A stretch of DNA of 35,776 nt, taken from positions 1-35,776 of the IMG/VR virus record IMGVR_UViG_3300009159_000161; one strand, written 5' to 3'. Both the position numbers and the translations under genes were made by a program. Shown here piece by piece: positions 5,701 to 10,388 of the stretch; position 1 is the first letter of the stretch; each line of letters begins with the position of its first letter. The DNA comes from a virus. The notes beneath the pieces were generated by a model that saw only the letters and a program-made list of their open reading frames with translations, searched no databases and was not told where the DNA came from.

Positions 5701-5776
5701 GCAAGTGCTTAAGTATTAAAGACTTACGCAAGCACCCTCCCTGCGGTTGCAAGTCGTTGACTATCAGTGAGATTTA
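5701..5776. repeat. Dispersed palindromic element, copy E (composite)
   Basis: The left unit at 5701-5729 and right unit at 5749-5776 (GCAAGTCGTTGACTATCAGT then GAGATTTA) flank the spacer AAGCACCCTCCCTGCGGTTG. The promoter of gene 5824 starts 14 bp later. Confidence 0.7.
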
Positions 5777-5790
5777 AATGGTAAAAAAAC

Positions 5791-5818
5791 TTGCATCAAA
5801 CTTAATTTATGTTAAGCT
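5791..5818 (+). promoter_or_regulatory. Early promoter for gene 5824 (leaderless)
   Basis: TTGCAT (5791-5796), a 16-bp spacer and TAAGCT (5813-5818), 5 nt before the ATG at 5824. The -10 box is weak, but position and spacing match the other early promoters. Confidence 0.6.
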
Positions 5819-5823
5819 TTCTT

Positions 5824-6459
5824 ATGTTCAAAAACAAAAAACAAGCCGAGGAGATTGTCGGAACACTCTCAAAACCTTCGAAGATGCCAGGATTTGCTTA
5901 TTCAACACCCGCAAAGCGTTGTCTTATTGGGCAGAAAATGCGGAATGTTGTAGGAAGCATTTGTGCTTTTTGCTACGCCCTTAAAGGGCGTTATGTTTTC
6001 CCCAATGTTCAGAAAGCTATGGAAAAGCGTTTCGCTTCTCTTACCAATGATTTGTGGGTAGATGCTATGACTTATTTAATCGGCAAGGTTAAGAATCCAC
6101 ATTTCAGGTGGCACGATTCAGGAGACTTGCAAGGCGTGTGGCATATTGAAAAGATTGTGAAGATTGCAAAGAATCTTCCGCATATTTCTTTTTGGTTGCC
6201 CACAAGAGAGTATGCCTTTGTCTCAACCTATATTGAAAAAGGCGGTGAAGTGCCTAGCAATCTTACCATCCGTTTGTCTGCTCTGATGATGGATGGCCCC
6301 GCACCAGTAGGAATTGCACAACGCCTTGGCTTGTGCGTTAGCGGTGCGAGCAAGCTAGGAAACTTTAACTGCCCATCTTCTAAGCAAGGCAACAAGTGCG
6401 GCGATTGTCGAAAGTGTTGGGACAAAAATGAGTTTGCAATCGACTATAAAAAGCATTAA
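5824..6459 (+). CDS. Phage GP88-family protein, cysteine-rich
   Basis: A 211-residue protein. SKMPGFAYSTPAKRC, then CAFCYALKGRYVFPNVQKAM, FRWHDSGDLQ (94-103) and FWLPTRE (123-129) match the gene product 88 family first known from mycobacteriophages. Cysteines at 33, 47 and 50 and a C-terminal cluster at 171, 183, 192, 195 and 198 suggest metal or Fe-S binding. The function of the family is not established. The start at 5824 is chosen because it lies at the leaderless distance from the promoter; an upstream ATG at 5809 lies between the -35 and -10 boxes. Homologues usually begin shortly before the SKMPG motif, consistent with this start. Confidence 0.85.
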   Translation: MFKNKKQAEEIVGTLSKPSKMPGFAYSTPAKRCLIGQKMRNVVGSICAFCYALKGRYVFPNVQKAMEKRFASLTNDLWVDAMTYLIGKVKNPHFRWHDSGDLQGVWHIEKIVKIAKNLPHISFWLPTREYAFVSTYIEKGGEVPSNLTIRLSALMMDGPAPVGIAQRLGLCVSGASKLGNFNCPSSKQGNKCGDCRKCWDKNEFAIDYKKH

Positions 6460-6460
6460 G

Positions 6461-6673
6461 ATGAGTTATGCTCATAACAATTCTAGTGGGAATTATAATC
6501 ACAATTTTATTATTAAAAAAACAATGAACATAGAAAAACTATTAAACGAAAACTTAGAATCTTTTTATCCTTGGAACGATTCTGATAATCCTCCACTCGA
6601 CACAAACAAAAATTTTGTGCAAAGACAGAGAGAGATTGACGAAGTGTTTGAAGGTTGGCGAGCGAGTATGTAA
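6461..6673 (+). CDS. Small hypothetical protein, start uncertain
   Basis: The frame ends at TAA 6671-6673. The ATG at 6461 comes 1 bp after the GP88-family stop and gives 70 residues. An ATG at 6524 gives a 49-residue protein, MNIEKLLNENLESFYPWNDS onward, which reads more like a normal protein because the first 21 residues are Asn/Ser/His-rich. No clear Shine-Dalgarno site decides between them. The C terminus is acidic and helical. Family unknown. Confidence 0.5.
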   Translation: MSYAHNNSSGNYNHNFIIKKTMNIEKLLNENLESFYPWNDSDNPPLDTNKNFVQRQREIDEVFEGWRASM

Positions 6674-6680
6674 TAAAATT

Positions 6681-6758
6681 TTGTAAGTCTTTGATATTCA
6701 AGGATTTACAAAAATTCGCTGCCCTGCGGTGTAAGTCGTTGATACTTAGAGACTTAGC
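6681..6758. repeat. Dispersed palindromic element, copy F (composite, convergent junction)
   Basis: The left unit at 6681-6711 can form a 14-pair stem (two G-T pairs) with a TAT loop: TTGTAAGTCTTTGA pairs with TCAAGGATTTACAA. The right unit is at 6731-6758, and the spacer contains CTGCCCTGCGG. Unlike most copies it lies between convergent genes rather than before a promoter, so it may act there as an RNA hairpin or terminator. Confidence 0.65.
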
Positions 6759-6849
6759 GACGCTCTATAATTGACCTTATTAAAGCATAAATTAATTGCA
6801 CAAAAACCAAACCAAAGTATGCCCAAACACAGGTTAAAAAAATTTCCAT
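6754..6849 (-). CDS. Small single-pass membrane protein, 31 residues
   Basis: Reads MEIFLTCVWAYFGLVFVQLI and ends YALIRSIIERR. Residues 3-24 form one hydrophobic segment followed by a positively charged tail, so the N terminus probably faces out. The ATG at 6849 lies 2 bp after the stop of the upstream gene, with GGAG about 8 nt before it, so it is the third gene of a minus-strand unit starting at 7302. The stop overlaps element F. Function unknown; membrane peptides of this size in phages are sometimes lysis or exclusion factors, which is only a possibility here. Confidence 0.55.
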   Translation of the reverse strand: MEIFLTCVWAYFGLVFVQLIYALIRSIIERR

Positions 6850-6851
6850 AA

Positions 6852-7136
6852 TTATTCTCCACAAATTTCTGGATCGCCGAAGTAACCATAGTCCTCATCA
6901 GTGCCGTGGCCAGCAGAAGCCATAGCTGAATCGTGATCACCATCCATCGACTCATCAGGTTCACAAGATGATTCTGAAGAGCCAATGATAAGAGGGTCAC
7001 TTTGCTCAGAGTAAGACCGATGCACAATATTGTTAGCCATATTCTCCTCACGAATATCTTTCAAGATATCACGCACATCTAGCACACCCAGCATATGCTG
7101 GCTCATCCATTCCTTGAGAGACGCTTTGTAGTCCAT
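6852..7136 (-). CDS. Hypothetical acidic protein, 94 residues
   Basis: Begins MDYKASLKEWMSQHMLGVLD. The N-terminal half is helical, and the C-terminal half is strongly acidic and low-complexity (DESMDGDHDS, DEDYGYFGDPE). The ATG at 7136 lies 1 bp after the upstream stop, with GGAGG about 9 nt before it. The longer frame that begins near 7253 would overlap the upstream gene and is rejected. Acidic tails of this kind are common in phage DNA-mimic and regulatory proteins, but there is no specific evidence for that role. Confidence 0.65.
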   Translation of the reverse strand: MDYKASLKEWMSQHMLGVLDVRDILKDIREENMANNIVHRSYSEQSDPLIIGSSESSCEPDESMDGDHDSAMASAGHGTDEDYGYFGDPEICGE

Positions 7137-7137
7137 A

Positions 7138-7302
7138 TTAGACGACCTCCACAAGAGTTTCGTTGGAGTCATAGACTCCAGACAACGCATCGAGCATTGA
7201 GTTGACCACATCATTGGAATTGATGTAGTCAAAGAACGCATTAGCGTCCACATAGGTTTCCTCGCAGGTTTCCGTCGCTAGGGATGTGATTTCGTTTCTC
7301 AT
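7138..7302 (-). CDS. Hypothetical protein, 54 residues, first gene of a minus-strand unit
   Basis: Starts at the ATG at 7302, 6 nt after a -10 box, and ends at TAA 7138-7140. It begins MRNEITSLATETCEETYVDA and is acidic and soluble. It carries the Shine-Dalgarno site (GTGGAGG) of the next gene in its last codons. It is in a different frame from the long open frame on the same strand, but promoter spacing and coupling favour it. Confidence 0.65.
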   Translation of the reverse strand: MRNEITSLATETCEETYVDANAFFDYINSNDVVNSMLDALSGVYDSNETLVEVV

Positions 7303-7308
7303 AGTTAG

Positions 7309-7336
7309 AATATATCACAGATTAACTTTAGCGCAA
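7309..7336 (-). promoter_or_regulatory. Early promoter for gene 7302 (leaderless, minus strand)
   Basis: On the minus strand TTGCGC (7336-7331), a 16-bp spacer and TATATT (7314-7309), 6 nt before the ATG at 7302. Confidence 0.65.
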
Positions 7337-7377
7337 GGTTTATTTTTAGAAAAAAAAGATAGTAGAAAATCTAATCT

Positions 7378-7457
7378 TTGCAAGTCGTTGATAGTTAAGG
7401 ACTTGCGCGGGGCACCTCCCTGCGCTTGCAAGTCGTTGATGCTTAGAGACTTACAAG
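7378..7457. repeat. Dispersed palindromic element, copy G (composite)
   Basis: The left unit (7378-7408) and right unit (7426-7457) both contain TTGCAAGTCGTTGAT and flank GGGGCACCTCCCTGCGC. This is the clearest composite copy. It lies between the minus-strand genes at 7451-7588 and 7302, and its right end overlaps the stop of the former by a few bases. Confidence 0.75.
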
Positions 7458-7588
7458 AGGTCTCGAAGATTCAAACAACCCGCAGAGATGTAGTAAAAAA
7501 ATCTCTCTCGCAAAAAGTTTTTCTGTTCACCATTTTTCATAGCGAGCCTATAAGTTTTTTTATTTAGTTTGAAAAGAATCTTTTTCAT
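7451..7588 (-). CDS. Small basic hypothetical protein, 45 residues
   Basis: Starts at the ATG at 7588, directly after the TAA of the upstream gene, with AAGGAG 5 nt before it, an excellent Shine-Dalgarno site. It reads MKKILFKLNKKTYRLAMKNG and ends at TAA 7451-7453. It is very basic and aromatic, with no recognised domain. The coupled TAAATG junction makes a real second gene of the unit likely. Confidence 0.55.
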   Translation of the reverse strand: MKKILFKLNKKTYRLAMKNGEQKNFLRERFFYYISAGCLNLRDLL

Positions 7589-7867
7589 TTAGTCTCCTTT
7601 ATATTTTGAGGATGCGTTGAAACTTCCAATGAAGTTCATCGTTCCATTCTTTCGAGCTTCACACTCTTTAAGAAGTTCTGGAGTCATTTCGACTTCGGTC
7701 ACTTCATCATAAAAAGCTAGGACACTTCCAACACCAGAGATTCTGGAAAGGCATTTTTTGTTAGAGGTTGAATTGAGCATCTCGCAGATTGCGATATGGT
7801 TTTGGATTTGGTAGTATTTACCCACTACGAGGGTTTCTATTATGTTTTTCATTTCTTTATCTTTCAT
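7589..7867 (-). CDS. Hypothetical protein, 92 residues
   Basis: Begins MKDKEMKNIIETLVVGKYYQ. GKYYQIQNHIAICEMLN suggests a small beta-type domain. It is mixed-charge and soluble, with no family recognised. A second ATG lies 5 codons downstream. The upstream one is preferred because it sits 7 nt after the -10 box. The gene ends in a coupled junction with the 45-residue gene. Confidence 0.65.
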   Translation of the reverse strand: MKDKEMKNIIETLVVGKYYQIQNHIAICEMLNSTSNKKCLSRISGVGSVLAFYDEVTEVEMTPELLKECEARKNGTMNFIGSFNASSKYKGD

Positions 7868-7874
7868 ACTATTT

Positions 7875-7902
7875 AGTTTATCACAGATTGAGTTTTTTGC
7901 AA
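7875..7902 (-). promoter_or_regulatory. Early promoter for gene 7867 (leaderless, minus strand)
   Basis: Minus strand TTGCAA (7902-7897), a 16-bp spacer and TAAACT (7880-7875), 7 nt before the ATG at 7867. Confidence 0.7.
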
Positions 7903-7913
7903 GCTATTTCTTT

Positions 7914-7943
7914 AGTTAAATTTCGTTGACTTACAACGACTTA
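7914..7943. repeat. Dispersed palindromic element, copy H (minus orientation)
   Basis: On the minus strand it reads TAAGTCGTTG, TAA, GTCAACGAAATTTAAC, matching copy C. It is oriented toward the minus-strand promoter 11 bp away. Part of it encodes the last residues and stop of gene 7931-8119. Confidence 0.65.
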
Positions 7944-8119
7944 GGACTTTTTCCATTAAGTTTTGCCTTTAGTAAGGCGTGAGCTTTAGCCTTTTCAGGA
8001 TTATTCTTTTTCCAATCAGACCAACTTTTTTTGAGTCTAGCCCATTTCTTGTTGTTATTTTCCCAACGTTGAATTTCCCATTCTTGGGAAGTTAATTGTT
8101 TTTTATTATCGTTATTCAT
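7931..8119 (-). CDS. Small basic helical protein, 62 residues
   Basis: Begins MNNDNKKQLTSQEWEIQRWE and continues with a Lys/Trp-rich helical region (KKWARLKKSWSDWKKNNPEK). Spaced tryptophans on basic helices suggest nucleic-acid or membrane contact, an inference from composition only. The ATG follows the upstream stop directly (TAAATG), with AAAGGA about 10 nt before it. The C-terminal Lys-Ser-Leu and stop are part of palindromic copy H. Confidence 0.6.
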   Translation of the reverse strand: MNNDNKKQLTSQEWEIQRWENNNKKWARLKKSWSDWKKNNPEKAKAHALLKAKLNGKSPKSL

Positions 8120-8392
8120 TTATTTATTTTCCTTTACTAGTTTAGCATTGTTAAGGTTGATAGTTCCAACCTTATCTTTGTCTATACCTTCAAGGAAGGT
8201 TACAACCGCAGTATTTGCAGAAGTTTTGTAAGAAACTTTTACTAGAGTTCCTTCGTAAAGGTATATTTCACCAAAGTATGTTGGTGTATTGTTAGAGTTA
8301 GTGATTATGGATTCAGAAGAATCCGTATTTTTACGCATATTTTCACGCATTTGTTTGCGGTGAAAATTCCAATTTATCATTCTATGAGTCAT
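8120..8392 (-). CDS. Hypothetical protein, 90 residues, beta-rich C terminus
   Basis: Begins MTHRMINWNFHRKQMRENMR. After a basic N terminus, residues 38-88 (YFGEIYLYEGTLVKVSYKTS onward) look like a small SH3-like or KOW-like beta barrel with alternating hydrophobics. That is only a shape impression. It differs from its neighbours in having an mRNA leader of about 40 nt between the -10 box (8443-8448) and the ATG. No strong Shine-Dalgarno site is visible. Confidence 0.6.
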   Translation of the reverse strand: MTHRMINWNFHRKQMRENMRKNTDSSESIITNSNNTPTYFGEIYLYEGTLVKVSYKTSANTAVVTFLEGIDKDKVGTINLNNAKLVKENK

Positions 8393-8442
8393 TTTATTTT
8401 TTTCTTTCTTTGTTATTTGTTATCTTTTATTGTTATAAGTAT

Positions 8443-8470
8443 AGTTTAGCATATTTCAGCGGAATTGCAA
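8443..8470 (-). promoter_or_regulatory. Early promoter for genes 8392/8119, inside the end of gene 8658
   Basis: Minus strand TTGCAA (8470-8465), a 16-bp spacer and TAAACT (8448-8443). The first three bases of the -10 box are the stop codon of gene 8446-8658. A leader of about 40 nt follows, so this unit is the exception to the leaderless rule. Confidence 0.6.
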
Positions 8471-8658
8471 GTGATTTCTTCAATTTGTTTTTCGTTGACC
8501 ATCATAGAGTTATGATGAGCGACTGAAACTTTTTCTTGATATTTTGCGAAACTTTCATTCAATCTTTTTTGAGATTCTTCGCTAGCTTTTTTTAAGTCAG
8601 CAGAGGCTTTTTCGAGATTTGCGATTAGGATTTCATACTTGGTTAATTTCTTATTCAT
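8446..8658 (-). CDS. Small coiled-coil protein, paralogue of gene 9620-9793
   Basis: A 70-residue protein beginning MNKKLTKYEILIANLEKASA, with heptad-like spacing through residue 45. It aligns with MKNKLSKFETLLANLEKASA of the gene at 9620-9793; the first 20 residues are nearly the same and the C termini differ. A homo- or hetero-oligomer is possible between the two. It ends AEIC with a TAA that doubles as part of the next promoter. Confidence 0.65.
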   Translation of the reverse strand: MNKKLTKYEILIANLEKASADLKKASEESQKRLNESFAKYQEKVSVAHHNSMMVNEKQIEEITCNSAEIC

Positions 8659-8664
8659 AGATAC

Positions 8665-8692
8665 AGTTTAGCATATTTCAGAAGAAATGCAA
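8665..8692 (-). promoter_or_regulatory. Early promoter for gene 8658 (leaderless, minus strand)
   Basis: Minus strand TTGCAT (8692-8687), a 16-bp spacer and TAAACT (8670-8665), 6 nt before the ATG at 8658. The spacer end AATATGC plus TAAACT is shared with the promoter at 8443-8470. Confidence 0.7.
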
Positions 8693-8704
8693 CATATTTC
8701 TTCA

Positions 8705-8787
8705 TTTAAATTTCATTGACCATCAAGGAGTTACAACGCAAGGGAGGGCCCTCCTACAAGTCTTTGGTATTCAGCTACTTACAACTT
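8705..8787. repeat. Dispersed palindromic element, copy I (composite, minus orientation)
   Basis: Unit 8705-8738 reads on the minus strand AACTCCTTGATGGTCAATGA then AATTTAA, facing the promoter 12 bp away. A second degenerate unit lies at 8753-8787 and overlaps the end of the SleB-like gene. The spacer, read on the minus strand, contains GGGCCCTCCCTTGCG, like the spacers of copies C to G. Confidence 0.65.
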
Positions 8788-9156
8788 ATAAAACTTGTGG
8801 TTGCGTATTGTAGCTACTAGCCTTGTGTCCCTAGCCCACTTAGGAGCGACGCTGACGGCGTGGTAATGGTTTGCACCCTTCACGATGTCTGGCATCTGTT
8901 TATGGATGACTAGATCAGCAAGGTATAGAGCGTTCTTGCCTTGTGCTGTTGCCAGTAGCTTCTTCTTGGTGGCTTCACTTACTCCACCATTCCAGAAGCT
9001 GAATTGCTTAGGCGATAGGCACACTTGGCTAGGCGTTTGCTTACGCTCTATGGTGCGTGTCTGTATCACACTAGCAACACCTGCCATACCCTCGAAGGTT
9101 TCACCCCTCGCTTCACCAAGGATTGTTAATGCTACGATGAATAGTTCTGCTGTCAT
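8779..9156 (-). CDS. SleB-type cell-wall hydrolase (probable endolysin)
   Basis: A 125-residue single-domain protein. ILGEARGETFEGMAGVASVI (12-31) holds the catalytic-type Glu15 of the Hydrolase_2 (SleB/CwlJ) family. CLSPKQFSFW, ANHYHAVSVAPKWAR and NHKFY complete the family's conserved order. These enzymes cleave peptidoglycan glycan strands. There is no signal peptide, so export would need a holin, as for phage endolysins. The ATG at 9156 is preferred to the longer frame (to 9312), because the extra residues do not resemble the family and overlap the upstream gene. It lies in the small-gene module, far from the holin-like gene at 35.3 kb. Confidence 0.88.
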   Translation of the reverse strand: MTAELFIVALTILGEARGETFEGMAGVASVIQTRTIERKQTPSQVCLSPKQFSFWNGGVSEATKKKLLATAQGKNALYLADLVIHKQMPDIVKGANHYHAVSVAPKWARDTRLVATIRNHKFYKL

Positions 9157-9160
9157 ACTA

Positions 9161-9580
9161 TTAGTCCCTTCCGTTACTGACTGCACCGCAGTAGTCACTA
9201 GGTTTCTCTGCTGTGATCGTACCGAATCCGTAGGTATCATTAGAGACAGAGGCACTGAGGAATCGCCCGTCAATGATGTTATCGAATTGACCTTGTGCCT
9301 TGATCTTCGCAAGGCTCATCAATCCGCCCTTCATTCCCTTTGCGTTGATCTTATTGCATAAGGAGTGCAGAGCAATCTTAACGAGAGCGTGTAGCACTGC
9401 GTCGGGGTTAGCGTAGAAGTAAAACGCTTTGCCGTTACCCATATCGTGCAACTGCCCATTGGTTGCACCCCAGTTGTATAGGGCATTGTGGAACGAGGTG
9501 ATGCGACCTTTGCCACCTTCCAAGAGGAAAGCAGTTGTATCGCCGAATGATTGTTTAGTGATGTTTAGTTGGTTTTTCAT
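9161..9580 (-). CDS. Hypothetical protein, paralogue of the gene at 2888-3274
   Basis: A 139-residue protein beginning MKNQLNITKQSFGDTTAFLL. FHNALYNWGATNGQLHDM, GGLMSLAKIKAQGQF and YGFGTITAEK align with the plus-strand gene at 2888. It has a longer N and C terminus and is encoded in visibly more GC-rich DNA than that paralogue. The start at 9580 is set by a promoter 7 nt upstream; the longer frame would begin inside the -35 box. It is followed 4 bp later by the SleB-type hydrolase, so the two are probably co-transcribed. Function unknown. Confidence 0.75.
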   Translation of the reverse strand: MKNQLNITKQSFGDTTAFLLEGGKGRITSFHNALYNWGATNGQLHDMGNGKAFYFYANPDAVLHALVKIALHSLCNKINAKGMKGGLMSLAKIKAQGQFDNIIDGRFLSASVSNDTYGFGTITAEKPSDYCGAVSNGRD

Positions 9581-9587
9581 AGTGGTT

Positions 9588-9616
9588 ATATTATCCTTTT
9601 CGATTGGTTGTGTCAA
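9588..9616 (-). promoter_or_regulatory. Early promoter for gene 9580 (leaderless, minus strand)
   Basis: Minus strand TTGACA (9616-9611), a 17-bp spacer and TAATAT (9593-9588), 7 nt before the ATG at 9580. Confidence 0.7.
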
Positions 9617-9619
9617 TGG

Positions 9620-9793
9620 TTATTCGCAAGCGTGGTGAAGGTCACTAGGCTCGTATATCTTAAGCATCTCCGCACGCTTAGAGGAGTACGCCTCAGAGAC
9701 TTTAAGGAAAGACTCGCAAGCCTTAGCGTGATTCGCAGAGGCTTTCTCAAGGTTAGCTAACAGGGTTTCGAACTTACTCAATTTGTTTTTCAT
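9620..9793 (-). CDS. Small coiled-coil protein, paralogue of gene 8446-8658
   Basis: A 57-residue protein beginning MKNKLSKFETLLANLEKASA, helical throughout, related to the gene at 8446-8658 over its first 25 residues. The ATG at 9793 lies 8 nt after a -10 box. Upstream in-frame ATGs overlap the promoter and are rejected. It is the most upstream gene of the minus-strand block. Confidence 0.65.
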   Translation of the reverse strand: MKNKLSKFETLLANLEKASANHAKACESFLKVSEAYSSKRAEMLKIYEPSDLHHACE

Positions 9794-9801
9794 ATAAGAG
9801 T

Positions 9802-9829
9802 AGTCTATCATATTATAGGAAAGGTACAA
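9802..9829 (-). promoter_or_regulatory. Early promoter for gene 9793 (minus strand)
   Basis: Minus strand TTGTAC (9829-9824), a 16-bp spacer and TAGACT (9807-9802), 8 nt before the ATG at 9793. Confidence 0.55.
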
Positions 9830-9842
9830 GAGATATCTTCAA

Positions 9843-9874
9843 GTTAAATTTCATTGATAGGTAACGACTTATAG
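9843..9874. repeat. Dispersed palindromic element, copy J (minus orientation)
   Basis: On the minus strand it reads TAAGTCGTTACCTATCAATG then AAATTTAAC, facing the promoter 13 bp away. It is the last copy; none was seen in the late module to the right. Confidence 0.6.
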
Positions 9875-10146
9875 ACATAAACCTATCATTAGGTACCCCA
9901 TTTTTGAAAAAATCGAATCAATTTTTCAGACTAAACACTCGCGGGGGGAGCAAAATCATTCTCCCCAATAACAATAATCTATTATTCTATATAATAAATC
10001 AATATATATATCTATAATCTATCTCTTTATACCCCCCCTTTTTTAAAATCTATATAAAATCATTTAAAATCATAAATAAACCAAAGTAAAAAAATCCAGG
10101 AACCTATTTTTTTATATATCTCTTTTTATATATGCTTCTTGTATCA
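9875..10146. other. Gene-free divergent region with inverted repeats, AT-rich
   Basis: This separates the minus-strand early block from the late operon. It holds an inverted repeat TGAAAAAAT...AATTTTTCA (9905-9928), a hairpin GGGGAG/CTCCCC (9945-9950, 9961-9966), a run of C then T at about 10032-10045, and long AT stretches with TATATA runs. No open frame of note is present. A replication origin or a divergent control region is possible from its position and composition; nothing proves it. Confidence 0.5.
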
Positions 10147-10154
10147 GGTGTAAT
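10147..10154 (+). promoter_or_regulatory. Late motif GGTGTAAT before gene 10164
   Basis: GGTGTAAT lies 9 nt before the ATG that opens the late gene block. No TTGACA-like box stands 16-17 bp upstream. It is the first of at least seven such sites. Confidence 0.5.
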
Positions 10155-10163
10155 ACCATCAGA

Positions 10164-10379
10164 ATGAAAAACAAAACAGTAATATCAATATCTCTTGTGT
10201 TCTTGGCGCTATTAAGTTATCTCTTATTTAATAAAAAAAGCAATAATAGTTCACCAATAGAACCAGAAAGGATCATTCTTATTGATAAAAAATCATCAAT
10301 TTCACCAGCGCCCAAGGTTAATATTTCTATTTTGCCCCAAAACGGATTAGAGGTGGGGAGCAATTGGAAAAGTAAATGA
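10164..10379 (+). CDS. Small N-terminally anchored membrane protein
   Basis: A 71-residue protein. MKNKTVISISLVFLALLSYL gives one transmembrane segment (about 6-23) behind a positive N terminus, followed by a polar Ser/Asn/Pro-rich tail. It looks like an N-in anchor with a periplasmic tail. There is no lipobox cysteine. It is the first gene of the late block; function unknown. Confidence 0.6.
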   Translation: MKNKTVISISLVFLALLSYLLFNKKSNNSSPIEPERIILIDKKSSISPAPKVNISILPQNGLEVGSNWKSK

Positions 10380-10388
10380 TAAATCAAT

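Noticed and set aside
7286-7567. Plus-strand open frame between minus-strand genes
   Set aside because: It crosses a minus-strand promoter and palindromic copy G, has no start signals, and lies opposite the coupled 45-residue gene.
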